Shown in pieces: positions 1-5,257 of a stretch of DNA of 5,532 bases (position 1 is the first letter of the stretch; every line of letters begins with the position of its first letter). Both the position numbers and the translations under genes were made by a program. Below the pieces are notes generated by a model that did no database searches, had not been told where the DNA came from, and worked only from the letters and a program-made list of their open reading frames with translations. The stretch covers positions 1 through 5,532 of the forward strand of contig CAKOLH010000038.1 of NCBI GenBank assembly GCA_934096105.1. The letters are read 5' to 3'. The stretch comes from an uncultured Bacilli bacterium (GTDB taxonomy: Bacteria; Bacillota_I; Bacilli_A; RF39; UBA660).

Positions 1-2
1 TT

Positions 3-24
3 ACCTCCTATTTCTATTTTAACA
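3..24 (-). promoter_or_regulatory. Ribosome binding site and extended -10 of a divergent gene off the left edge
   Basis: Read on the minus strand, the left edge carries an AGGAGGT ribosome binding site (plus positions 3-9). About six bases upstream of it is an extended -10, TGTTAAAAT (plus 16-24). The start codon would lie just beyond base 1. No good -35 is visible, but a TG extension can replace one. The inference is a gene transcribed leftward and divergently from the ABC-F gene; its identity cannot be known from this window. Confidence 0.55.
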
Positions 25-104
25 AAAGAAAAAGCAAACACATTCTTTTAGTGTCTACTTTTATCTTACAACTTCATAAAAGTATTTAGTTCTTTTTCTT
101 TTTG

Positions 105-113
105 TGATAAAAT
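105..113 (+). promoter_or_regulatory. Extended -10 promoter of the ABC-F gene
   Basis: TGATAAAAT is a TG-N-TAAAAT extended -10. The expected transcription start is near 120, giving a leader of only about 16 bases that is mostly ribosome binding site. The -35 position (85-90, TTTAGT) is poor. Bases 1-104 hold nothing else I can name apart from the divergent signals at the left edge. Confidence 0.5.
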
Positions 114-135
114 ACTAGTAGTGTAGGTGATTATT

Positions 136-2010
136 ATGTATTATAAAATTAGTCATGGTAGTGTTACTCTTGGTAACAATACAATACTTGAAGATATTAA
201 TTTTTGTGTTAAAGATAATGAGAAAATTGGTATTGTAGGTAGAAATGGCTGTGGTAAAACTACTTTACTTAAGGCAATTGTAGGTGAGTATGAAATTACT
301 AGTGGCTATGAAGAAGTGGATATTATTTCTTCAGAGGACTTTAATATTGGTTATGTTAAACAGAATGATGGCTATAATCTTGATATGAAGATGATAGATT
401 ATATCAAGAGTGCTTTTAAAGATATTCTTGATATTGAAAAGAAACTTAATGTTTTAGAGAATGAAATGAGTACTAATTATGATGAAAAGGTTTTGAATAA
501 ATATAATGAACTTTTATCTAGATATGAATATATGGGTGGTTATAAATATAAGAAAGAGATAGAGGTTATTTTAAATAAGTTTGATTTTAGTGATAATGAT
601 AAAGATAAGTATTTGAATGAATTTTCTGGTGGTCAACTTACTAAATTATCATTGATTAGACTTCTGCTATCGAAACCTGATTTACTTATTTTGGATGAAC
701 CTACTAATCACTTGGATATTAAGGCTATAGAGTGGCTTGAGGAATACTTGAAAGGCTACAAGGGCTCTGTTATTTTGGTTAGTCATGATAGAATGTTTTT
801 GGATAATGTCTGTAATGTGATATATGATATTGAGTATGGTACTTTAACTAGATATAGTGGTAATTATTCTTATTTTGTTAAGAAGAAAGAAGAGGATTAC
901 TTAAAGAATCTTAAGGATTATGAAAGACAACAACAAGAGATTAAAAGACTACAGGATATCGCTGATAGATTTAGGTATAAACCAACGAAGGCTGGTATGG
1001 CAATGTCGAAGTTAAAGCAGATTGAGAGAATGGTATTAATTGATAAACCTGATAAAGCTAATACGAAGTCTTTTAAGATTAATTTTAGTCCTGAGATGAA
1101 TAGTTATAGGGATGTTCTTAAAGTTAAGAATCTTTCTATTGGCTATGATAGAGAGTTATGTAAGTTATCTTTTGATGTGGAGAGAGGAGACAGGCTTGGT
1201 ATTATTGGAGAGAATGGTATTGGTAAGAGTACGCTTCTTAAGACTATAATGGGTGAAGTTCCAGCACTTGGTGGTAAGTTTACTTTTGGTGATAGAGTTA
1301 ATATTGGTTACTTTTCCCAAGCACTAGATAATCTTAATTATGATAATTCTATTTATGAAGAAATTGATAAGGAGTTTCCTAGACTTACGCCGAATGAGAT
1401 TAGGACGCTTCTTGGTGCTTTTGAGTTTAGTGGGGAAGATGTCTTTAAAAAAATTAAGGATTTATCTGGTGGTGAAAAGGTTAGAGTTAGTTTATGTAAG
1501 ATTTTGAATAAAAAACCTAATGTTCTTATTTTAGATGAACCGACGAATCACTTGGATATTATTGGAAAGTCTACTATTGAGAGGATGCTTACTAGTTATA
1601 AAGGTACTATTATTATGGTTAGTCATGATAGATATCTTATTAAGAATGTCTGTGATAGACTTCTTGTTATGGAGGGTGGCAGAAGTACTTTATATAATTA
1701 TGGTTATAGTGAGTATTTGGAGAAGACTAGGTTTAATAATATAAGTAATGATAATAAGGTTAAGATAGAAAAGAAGAAAAGTACTAATAAAAAGGTAGAT
1801 TTTTTTGATAGGAATAAAGAAATTAAAAAAATAGAAAGGGATATTTTTGAATTAGAGGAGAGGCTTAGTAATCTTAATAATGAGCTTTTGAAGGAAGATG
1901 TTTATATGGATATTAATAAGGCTAATTTGATTAAGTTAGAGATTGATATTGTAAGTAAGAATATTGAGAAGAAAACATTAGAGTGGGATGAGATTACGAA
2001 GGATATGTAA
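136..2010 (+). CDS. ABC-F family ribosome-associated ATPase, YdiF-like
   Basis: This is a cytoplasmic tandem-ATPase of the ABC-F family (624 residues), with no membrane segments. Family members bind the ribosomal E site and act on the P-site tRNA of stalled or initiating ribosomes. Nucleotide-binding domain 1 has Walker A at residues 35-42 (GRNGCGKT), signature SGGQ at 164-167, Walker B with catalytic Glu188, and switch His217. Domain 2 has Walker A at 358-365 (GENGIGKS), signature SGGE at 444-447, Glu468 and His497. Both Walker B motifs continue into PTNHLD, typical of ABC-F. The charged linker (about 230-315) is the P-site tRNA interaction region. The tail (about 535-624) is Lys/Glu-rich and likely coiled coil. 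Length and tail resemble Bacillus YdiF more than EttA. I chose ATG 136 because AGGTGA at 125-130 is its ribosome binding site; GTG at 127 lies inside that site. No terminator follows. Family is certain, subfamily is inference. Confidence 0.93.
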   Translation: MYYKISHGSVTLGNNTILEDINFCVKDNEKIGIVGRNGCGKTTLLKAIVGEYEITSGYEEVDIISSEDFNIGYVKQNDGYNLDMKMIDYIKSAFKDILDIEKKLNVLENEMSTNYDEKVLNKYNELLSRYEYMGGYKYKKEIEVILNKFDFSDNDKDKYLNEFSGGQLTKLSLIRLLLSKPDLLILDEPTNHLDIKAIEWLEEYLKGYKGSVILVSHDRMFLDNVCNVIYDIEYGTLTRYSGNYSYFVKKKEEDYLKNLKDYERQQQEIKRLQDIADRFRYKPTKAGMAMSKLKQIERMVLIDKPDKANTKSFKINFSPEMNSYRDVLKVKNLSIGYDRELCKLSFDVERGDRLGIIGENGIGKSTLLKTIMGEVPALGGKFTFGDRVNIGYFSQALDNLNYDNSIYEEIDKEFPRLTPNEIRTLLGAFEFSGEDVFKKIKDLSGGEKVRVSLCKILNKKPNVLILDEPTNHLDIIGKSTIERMLTSYKGTIIMVSHDRYLIKNVCDRLLVMEGGRSTLYNYGYSEYLEKTRFNNISNDNKVKIEKKKSTNKKVDFFDRNKEIKKIERDIFELEERLSNLNNELLKEDVYMDINKANLIKLEIDIVSKNIEKKTLEWDEITKDM

Positions 2011-2049
2011 TCTTGGTATTATTAATTATTTGTTTATGTTACTTTTACA

Positions 2050-2073
2050 TATAATGTTTTAGATGTGAGGTGA
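2050..2073 (+). promoter_or_regulatory. Possible -10 and ribosome binding site of the collagen-like remnant
   Basis: A consensus TATAAT (2050-2055) precedes a GAGGTGA ribosome binding site (2067-2073), which lies five bases before ATG 2079. The -35 region is weak (TTATTT, 2026-2031). Good initiation signals kept before such a short reading frame suggest that the gene broke recently or that the short peptide is still made. Confidence 0.4.
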
Positions 2074-2078
2074 TAATA

Positions 2079-2225
2079 ATGAATGATAATATTAAGGATA
2101 TATTAGAAGGTCAAAGAATTAGGGAAAGACTTAGGAGGGCTGGTATTTATCCAATGGTTGGTCCTAGAGGTCCAAAAGGGGACAAGGGTGATGGTATATT
2201 GTATGTGCTAGATGGAATAATTTGA
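2079..2225 (+). pseudogene. Collagen-like protein gene, truncated remnant
   Basis: The frame encodes 48 residues: a charged N-terminal stretch (about residues 4-21, rich in Arg and Glu), then Pro-Met-Val, then four Gly-X-Y triplets at residues 28-39 (GPR, GPK, GDK, GDG), then stop TGA. Gly-X-Y runs introduced this way are typical of bacterial collagen-like surface or exosporium proteins, which normally continue for dozens of triplets plus a globular end. The frame starting with AGA at 2210 stays open to TAG 2261-2263 and reads RWNNLREDIVSF, so one lost base near 2205-2210 may have truncated a slightly longer product. Even so, both frames are short, so most of the collagen and C-terminal parts are absent. 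The start is well supported by GAGGTGA five bases upstream. It could instead be a genuine small peptide; I favour a remnant. Confidence 0.5.
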
Positions 2226-2290
2226 GAGAAGATATTGTTAGTTTTAAAAATAATAGTAAATAGTTTGGGTTCTATATTTTGTAAATGGTT

Positions 2291-2326
2291 TTGACTGACG
2301 GGTGGTGACTCCCTCGCTATGTTCCA
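2291..2326 (+). other. GC-rich patch resembling a tRNA T-arm and CCA tail
   Basis: These 36 bases are about 56% GC (20 of 36) in much poorer surroundings. From 2297 they read GACGGGTGGTGACTCCC and end in TTCCA, closely matching the 3' part of the nearby tRNA-Gly (GACGGGGGTTTGACTCCCC, ending CTCCA), but on the opposite strand. Together with the tRNA they form an imperfect inverted repeat around the terminator hairpin. No full cloverleaf can be drawn upstream on the plus strand. It may be the tail of a degraded, inverted tRNA copy, or a chance likeness. Confidence 0.3.
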
Positions 2327-2327
2327 T

Positions 2328-2357
2328 AAAAAAAACACCAAATGGTGTTTGATTTTT
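2328..2357. terminator. Bidirectional intrinsic terminator between the collagen-like remnant and tRNA-Gly
   Basis: A perfect 7-bp stem (AAACACC 2333-2339 with GGTGTTT 2344-2350) closes the loop AAAT. On the minus strand it is followed by eight T residues (A run at 2328-2335), an excellent terminator for the tRNA, whose 3' end is ten bases away. On the plus strand the tail is GATTTTT, adequate for transcripts coming from the ABC-F gene and collagen-like remnant. Confidence 0.8.
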
Positions 2358-2360
2358 CAA

Positions 2361-2435
2361 TGGAGCAGATGAGGGGAGTCAAACCCCCGTCTCAGCCTTG
2401 GCAAGGCCGAATTCTAATCGTTGAACCACATCTGC
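2361..2435 (-). tRNA. tRNA-Gly (anticodon GCC), CCA encoded
   Basis: This is a 75-nt cloverleaf on the minus strand that decodes GGC and GGU. The acceptor stem GCAGATG/CATCTGC has seven perfect pairs, followed by discriminator U73 and an encoded CCA. G1-C72, C2-G71, U73 and anticodon C35-C36 match bacterial glycyl-tRNA synthetase identity. The D stem is GTTC/GAAT, the anticodon stem CGGCC/GGCTG with loop TTGCCAA, the variable loop AGAC, and the T stem GGGGG/CCCCT. Two invariant positions are changed. The D loop reads AACGATTA, so residue 19 is A (plus 2418) rather than G. The T loop reads TTTGACT, so residue 56 is U (plus 2381) rather than C. The two changes together keep a Watson-Crick elbow pair, A19-U56. 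It is transcribed away from ffh, from its own promoter, and ends at the hairpin to its left. Confidence 0.95.
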
Positions 2436-2450
2436 AATGAATATATATAC

Positions 2451-2479
2451 ATTATATTAAAAAAATATTAAAAAATCAA
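2451..2479 (-). promoter_or_regulatory. Promoter of tRNA-Gly
   Basis: On the minus strand, TTGATT (plus 2474-2479) and TATAAT (plus 2451-2456) are separated by exactly 17 bases. This is the best -35/-10 pair in the window. Transcription should start near 2444, leaving a 5' leader of about nine bases for RNase P to remove. Confidence 0.75.
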
Positions 2480-2488
2480 CCTTTTTTA

Positions 2489-2517
2489 TTAAAAAAGTTT
2501 AGAAAATAATGTATAAT
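2489..2517 (+). promoter_or_regulatory. Promoter of ffh
   Basis: A consensus -10, TATAAT (2512-2517), has a weak -35, TTAAAA (2489-2494), 17 bases upstream. It lies back-to-back with the tRNA-Gly promoter, with only nine bases between the two -35 elements. The expected start near 2524 directly abuts the ribosome binding site AGGTGA (2525-2530), so the leader is about 14 bases. Confidence 0.6.
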
Positions 2518-2537
2518 AGGTATTAGGTGATAATTTT

Positions 2538-3845
2538 ATGTTTGAGAATTTAAGTGATAGATTGCAAGATGTGGTTCATAAGATTAAGGGCTACGGCAAA
2601 ATAACAGAAGATAATATTAGTGAAATGATGAGAGAGATTAGACTTTCTTTATTAGAGGCTGATGTTAATTATAAAGTTGTAAAAGAGTTTACAAATAATG
2701 TAAAAGAAAAAGCATTGGGAGAAGAAGTTAATAAAAGTTTATCTCCTGGTGAAGTTTTTGTTAAAATAGTTAAAGATGAACTTACTGAGTTATTAGGTGG
2801 AGAAAATACTCCATTAAATGTAAATGGTAATCCTGCGACTCTTATGTTAGTGGGACTTCAGGGAAGTGGTAAAACTACTACTATTGGTAAACTTGCTAAT
2901 TATCTTAGGAAGAATAATAAGAAAAAACCACTACTTGTGGCTTGCGATGTATATAGACCTGCTGCTATTGATCAGTTAAAACAAATTGGTAAGGAACTTA
3001 ATATTGAAGTTTATTCTGAAGGTAAAGGTAATCCTGTAGAAATATCTAAAAATGCTATTAAATATGCTAAGGATAATGGATATGATTATGTTCTTATAGA
3101 TACTGCTGGTAGATTACAAATAGATGAATCTTTAATGGAAGAGTTAGATAATATTCAAAAAGAGGTTAATCCTGATGAAACTATTTTAGTAATAGATTCA
3201 ATGATGGGACAAGATGCTATTAATTTTATTAATGGTTTTAATGATAAAATTAAACTTAGTGGTGTTATTTTAACTAAGTTAGATGGTGATACTAGGGGTG
3301 GTGTCGCATTATCTGTTAAACATCTTACCAATCTTCCTATTAAATTTATTGGTGTTAGTGAAAAGATGGATGGTCTTACTCCTTTTTATCCAGAGAGAAT
3401 GGCCTCTAGAATACTTGGCATGGGAGATATTTTATCTATAGTAGAGCAAGTACAAAGTGAAATTGATGAAAAGGAAGCGGAGAAGACTGCTAAAAAGATG
3501 ATGAAAGGTAATTTTGATTTAGAGGACTTTTTAAATCAGCTTAATCAAATAAAGAAATTAGGACCACTTGAGAATCTTTTGAAATTACTTCCTGGCGCTA
3601 AAAAGATGGGACTTAATAATGTTAATATAGATCCTAAAATTATGAAAAGAACAGAGGCTATTGTTTTATCAATGACTCCAGAAGAGAGAAGAGATCCTAG
3701 TATATTAAAGGCTAGTAGAAAAAAGAGAATAGCAGATGGTTCTGGTACTACGGTTACTGATGTTAATAAACTTCTTAATCAGTTTGAAGAAATGAAAAAG
3801 ATGATGAAAATGATGGGAAATGGTAATTTTAAGATGCCATTTTAG
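2538..3845 (+). CDS. ffh: Signal recognition particle GTPase Ffh (SRP54 homologue)
   Basis: Ffh is the protein part of the signal recognition particle. With 4.5S/SRP RNA it binds signal sequences and transmembrane segments as they leave the ribosome, then docks with the receptor FtsY at the membrane in a GTP-controlled step. The N domain covers about residues 1-90. The G domain follows with G1 GLQGSGKT (106-113), DVYRPAA (137-143), DTAGR (188-192), TKLDGDTRGG (246-255) and GVSEK (272-276). The M domain (about 296-435) contains the SRP RNA-binding helix around RIADGSG and VNKLL (397-413) and ends in a Met-rich tail (MKKMMKMMG). At 435 residues it is a little shorter than usual (about 445-455), mainly at the tail. 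ATG 2538 sits seven bases after AGGTGA. No ylxM-like gene precedes it and no rpsP follows, unlike many Bacillota. It is transcribed with the ASCH gene. Confidence 0.97.
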   Translation: MFENLSDRLQDVVHKIKGYGKITEDNISEMMREIRLSLLEADVNYKVVKEFTNNVKEKALGEEVNKSLSPGEVFVKIVKDELTELLGGENTPLNVNGNPATLMLVGLQGSGKTTTIGKLANYLRKNNKKKPLLVACDVYRPAAIDQLKQIGKELNIEVYSEGKGNPVEISKNAIKYAKDNGYDYVLIDTAGRLQIDESLMEELDNIQKEVNPDETILVIDSMMGQDAINFINGFNDKIKLSGVILTKLDGDTRGGVALSVKHLTNLPIKFIGVSEKMDGLTPFYPERMASRILGMGDILSIVEQVQSEIDEKEAEKTAKKMMKGNFDLEDFLNQLNQIKKLGPLENLLKLLPGAKKMGLNNVNIDPKIMKRTEAIVLSMTPEERRDPSILKASRKKRIADGSGTTVTDVNKLLNQFEEMKKMMKMMGNGNFKMPF

Positions 3846-3853
3846 GTTAAAAG

Positions 3854-4240
3854 ATGAAAGTACTTACTATAAAAGAGCCTTGGGCTAGTTTGATTATAAA
3901 TGGTTATAAAGAATATGAATTTAGAAGCTTTAAAACTAATTATCGTGGTAAAGTTCTTATTCATGCCGGGCTTACTTTAGAAAAAGATACTGCTATAAAA
4001 TTTAAAGATTATAATCTTGACTATGGCAGTGGAGAGATAATAGGAGAAGCTATACTTATTGATTGTATTTTAGTTACTGATGAATTTGAAAATAAACTAT
4101 ATAATATTAATCCTTTGGTATATGGAAAGAGTGAGCATCCAAGAGTTTATGCTTGGAAGTTAGAGAATGTTATTAAATATAATAATAGAATTCCTTGTAA
4201 GGGAAAATTAGGGCTTTGGAATTATGATATTCATAATTAA
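3854..4240 (+). CDS. ASCH domain (PUA-like) protein
   Basis: This is a small soluble protein of 128 residues that is one whole ASCH domain, a PUA-like beta-barrel expected to bind RNA or nucleotides. Family marks are the N-terminal KVLTIKEPWASLI (2-14), the G-x-K-x-x-E-x-R motif (Gly17, Lys19, Glu22, Arg24), the strands RGKVLIHA (31-38) and GEAILID (64-70), and the closing YAWKLENV (99-106) and KGKLGLW (116-122). In E. coli YqfB, an ASCH amidohydrolase for N4-acetylcytidine, the active site as I recall it uses Lys21 and Thr24; here the Lys is present but the Thr position is Glu22, so that activity should not be assumed. Only eight bases separate it from ffh. Its likely ribosome binding site (AGG, 3844-3846) overlaps the ffh TAG stop, pointing to one transcript and translational coupling. 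Its cellular role is unknown. Confidence 0.85.
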   Translation: MKVLTIKEPWASLIINGYKEYEFRSFKTNYRGKVLIHAGLTLEKDTAIKFKDYNLDYGSGEIIGEAILIDCILVTDEFENKLYNINPLVYGKSEHPRVYAWKLENVIKYNNRIPCKGKLGLWNYDIHN

Positions 4241-4288
4241 AATTATTTAAAAATTAGACTTCTTTACTATCTATACATTTAATAAAAA

Positions 4289-4312
4289 CATATTATAAGT
4301 GTAGATAGGAGG
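4289..4312 (+). promoter_or_regulatory. Promoter region of the CotD-like gene, possible mother-cell sigma -10
   Basis: CATATTATA (4289-4297) fits CATANNNTA, the -10 consensus of the sporulation mother-cell sigma factors (sigma-K, and close to sigma-E) in Bacillus. An overlapping vegetative reading is TATACA (4272-4277), 16 bases, TATAAG (4294-4299). I cannot identify a clear sigma-E or sigma-K -35. A strong AGGAGG ribosome binding site follows at 4307-4312. An imperfect inverted repeat (CTATCT 4267-4272 and AGATAG 4303-4308) flanks the promoter. Bases 4241-4266 show no terminator for the upstream ASCH gene. Confidence 0.35.
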
Positions 4313-4319
4313 ATAATTT

Positions 4320-4676
4320 ATGAATTTTAGTGATGGTTTTAACCAAGGTATGTATGATGGTGATATTGATATAAATATAACTAATACAAATACTAATCAA
4401 AATGTTAATGACAATACTAACATGAATTACAATAATGTTGGTGCACCAATGATGGGTGGTTCTATAATGGGAGGAGTTACTTCTCCAGTTGTAGAAACTC
4501 CTAGAGAAAGAGTTGTATATAGAAATATTTATCATACAGTACCTCATGTATGTCCTATAAATACTAGAATTGTTAACAATCATATTTATAAACATACTTA
4601 TCAACCAAGATATACCTGCTGCGAAGAAAATACAGTTACTAACGAACAATGTGGTAGCTGCTGCCAATTTAAATAA
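4320..4676 (+). CDS. Cys/His-rich low-complexity protein, possible CotD-like spore coat protein
   Basis: The product is 118 residues, with no signal peptide or membrane segment. Residues 1-40 are low complexity and dominated by Asn, Asp and Thr (for example NTNTNQNVND at 22-31). Residues 41-58 are Gly/Met-rich. Residues 62-118 are the conserved-looking part: a basic start (PRERVVYRN), then His72, His76, Cys78, His88 and His92 with repeated Tyr, then Cys100-Cys101 and a final Cys111, Cys114, Cys115. All six cysteines are in the C-terminal half. The combination of VPHVCP, an NNH and KHTY segment, and Cys pairs recalls the CotD family of inner spore coat proteins, which are small, His-rich and cross-linked. 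A CATANNNTA motif upstream agrees with mother-cell expression. The start is clear: AGGAGG seven bases before ATG. A terminator follows within 12 bases, so it is probably monocistronic. The family call is by eye; a metal-binding or other surface protein is the alternative. Confidence 0.5.
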   Translation: MNFSDGFNQGMYDGDIDINITNTNTNQNVNDNTNMNYNNVGAPMMGGSIMGGVTSPVVETPRERVVYRNIYHTVPHVCPINTRIVNNHIYKHTYQPRYTCCEENTVTNEQCGSCCQFK

Positions 4677-4687
4677 TTTATTGTTTT

Positions 4688-4713
4688 AAGAGCGTTTAGC
4701 TCTTTTCTTTTTA
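4688..4713 (+). terminator. Intrinsic terminator of the CotD-like gene
   Basis: The stem AAGAGC (4688-4693) pairs perfectly with GCTCTT (4699-4704) around the loop GTTTA, followed by the T-rich tail TTCTTTTT. It begins 11 bases after the stop codon of the CotD-like gene and ends just before the promoter of the next gene. Confidence 0.85.
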
Positions 4714-4721
4714 ATTAATAA

Positions 4722-4740
4722 TGCTATAATTATAAAGAGG
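4722..4740 (+). promoter_or_regulatory. Extended -10 and ribosome binding site of the DUF4186 gene
   Basis: TGCTATAAT (4722-4730) is a perfect extended -10 (TG-N-TATAAT). No good -35 is seen; that position falls in the T tail of the preceding terminator. The expected start near 4737 falls on the AGAGG ribosome binding site (4736-4740), so the leader would be only about 13 bases. Confidence 0.6.
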
Positions 4741-4749
4741 TAATGAGTT

Positions 4750-5112
4750 ATGGATGAGAAAATTAAAAATGTATTAGATAGATTATCTAAATCTAAGTTT
4801 AGAAGTGGTTTTCATTTAAAAGATAAAGATATATTATATATCAAAGATAAAGGAATTGATAAAATTAGAGAACATGCTTATGATTTTATATCTAAGAGAA
4901 TAGCTGATACTTCTAATGTTACTGATGGAAAACAGACTCCAATGAGGGGACATCCTGTTTTTATTGCACAACATGCTACTGGCACTTGCTGTAGAGGTTG
5001 TTTAGAAAAATGGCATCATATAGATAAAAATAAAAATATGAATAAAAATGATATTGATTATGTGGTTAATGTTATTATGTTTTGGATAGAAAATGAGATA
5101 AAAAATAAGTAA
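4750..5112 (+). CDS. DUF4186 family protein
   Basis: This is a soluble 120-residue protein matching the whole length of the DUF4186 family, whose function is not known. Hallmarks are the N-terminal SKFRSGFHL (15-23), HAYDFISKRIA (42-52), and the highly conserved core GKQTPMRGHPVF (60-71), AQHATGTCCRGC (73-84) and EKWHHI (86-91). Cys80, Cys81 and Cys84, with His68, His75, His89 and His90 close by, look like a metal site or redox centre; that is inference from clustering only. The usual Ala/Pro-rich segment before the DGK is replaced here by ADTSNVT (52-58). The start ATG 4750 is nine bases after AGAGG; an ATG at 4743 is in another frame. The gene has its own promoter and an AT-rich hairpin after it, so it is probably transcribed alone. 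Neighbours give no functional hint. Confidence 0.88.
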   Translation: MDEKIKNVLDRLSKSKFRSGFHLKDKDILYIKDKGIDKIREHAYDFISKRIADTSNVTDGKQTPMRGHPVFIAQHATGTCCRGCLEKWHHIDKNKNMNKNDIDYVVNVIMFWIENEIKNK

Positions 5113-5118
5113 ATATTT

Positions 5119-5161
5119 TACTAAAAGAAGAAATATATCTATATGATATGTTTTTTTAGTA
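5119..5161 (+). terminator. AT-rich hairpin after the DUF4186 gene, possible terminator
   Basis: TACTAAAAGAA (5119-5129) pairs with TTTTTTTAGTA (5151-5161) over 11 positions, including one G-T pair. Inside it ATATC (5135-5139) pairs with GATAT (5145-5149) around TATAT. The sequence after it, CTTTTGTTT, is T-rich. The stem is almost all A-T, so this is a weaker terminator than the other two. The rest of the gap to 5257 contains only AT-rich sequence with nothing I can name. Confidence 0.4.
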
Positions 5162-5257
5162 CTTTTGTTTGCACGAATAGGTGTTTCAAATTTACTCTGT
5201 GGTTATTTATAAATACTTATAATTTATTTTTTGAATTAAAAAAAGTATAAAATAATG

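Noticed and set aside
127..135. GTG at 127 as the start of the ABC-F protein (three extra residues)
   Set aside because: The GTG lies inside the AGGTGA ribosome binding site (125-130), which is ideally placed for ATG 136; ABC-F proteins begin just before the first strand.
1535..1744. 69-codon ORF in another frame
   Set aside because: It lies wholly inside the ABC-F gene, is a Leu-rich shadow of the Walker B region and has no ribosome binding site.
136..2010. ABC-F as an antibiotic-resistance factor
   Set aside because: The linker and coiled-coil tail resemble the housekeeping YdiF type, and there is no leader-peptide attenuator or mobile element nearby.
2258..2326. A complete plus-strand tRNA ending in TTCCA
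   Set aside because: AAATAGT can be paired with GCTATGT, but with a mismatch, and there is no D arm with the usual GG and no proper anticodon stem; only the 3' end looks tRNA-like.
2147..2341. 64-codon minus-strand ORF
   Set aside because: Its Pro/Gly pattern is the antisense of the collagen triplets, it starts within the terminator hairpin region, and no ribosome binding site precedes it.
2361..2435. tRNA-Gly as a cell-wall-only (non-ribosomal) tRNA
   Set aside because: G18 is kept, the elbow is compensated and the T stem is strong, while the Staphylococcus cell-wall tRNAs have UCC anticodons and lose the GG pair; no Fem-type gene is in the window.
4293..4667. 124-codon minus-strand ORF, Ile/Ser/Asn-rich
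   Set aside because: It is a mirror of the CotD-like gene, whose plus-strand frame has a strong ribosome binding site and terminator; the minus-strand start has none.
5143..5250. 35-residue hydrophobic peptide in the intergenic region
   Set aside because: It has no ribosome binding site, starts inside the AT-rich hairpin, and its composition is what AT-rich non-coding DNA gives.
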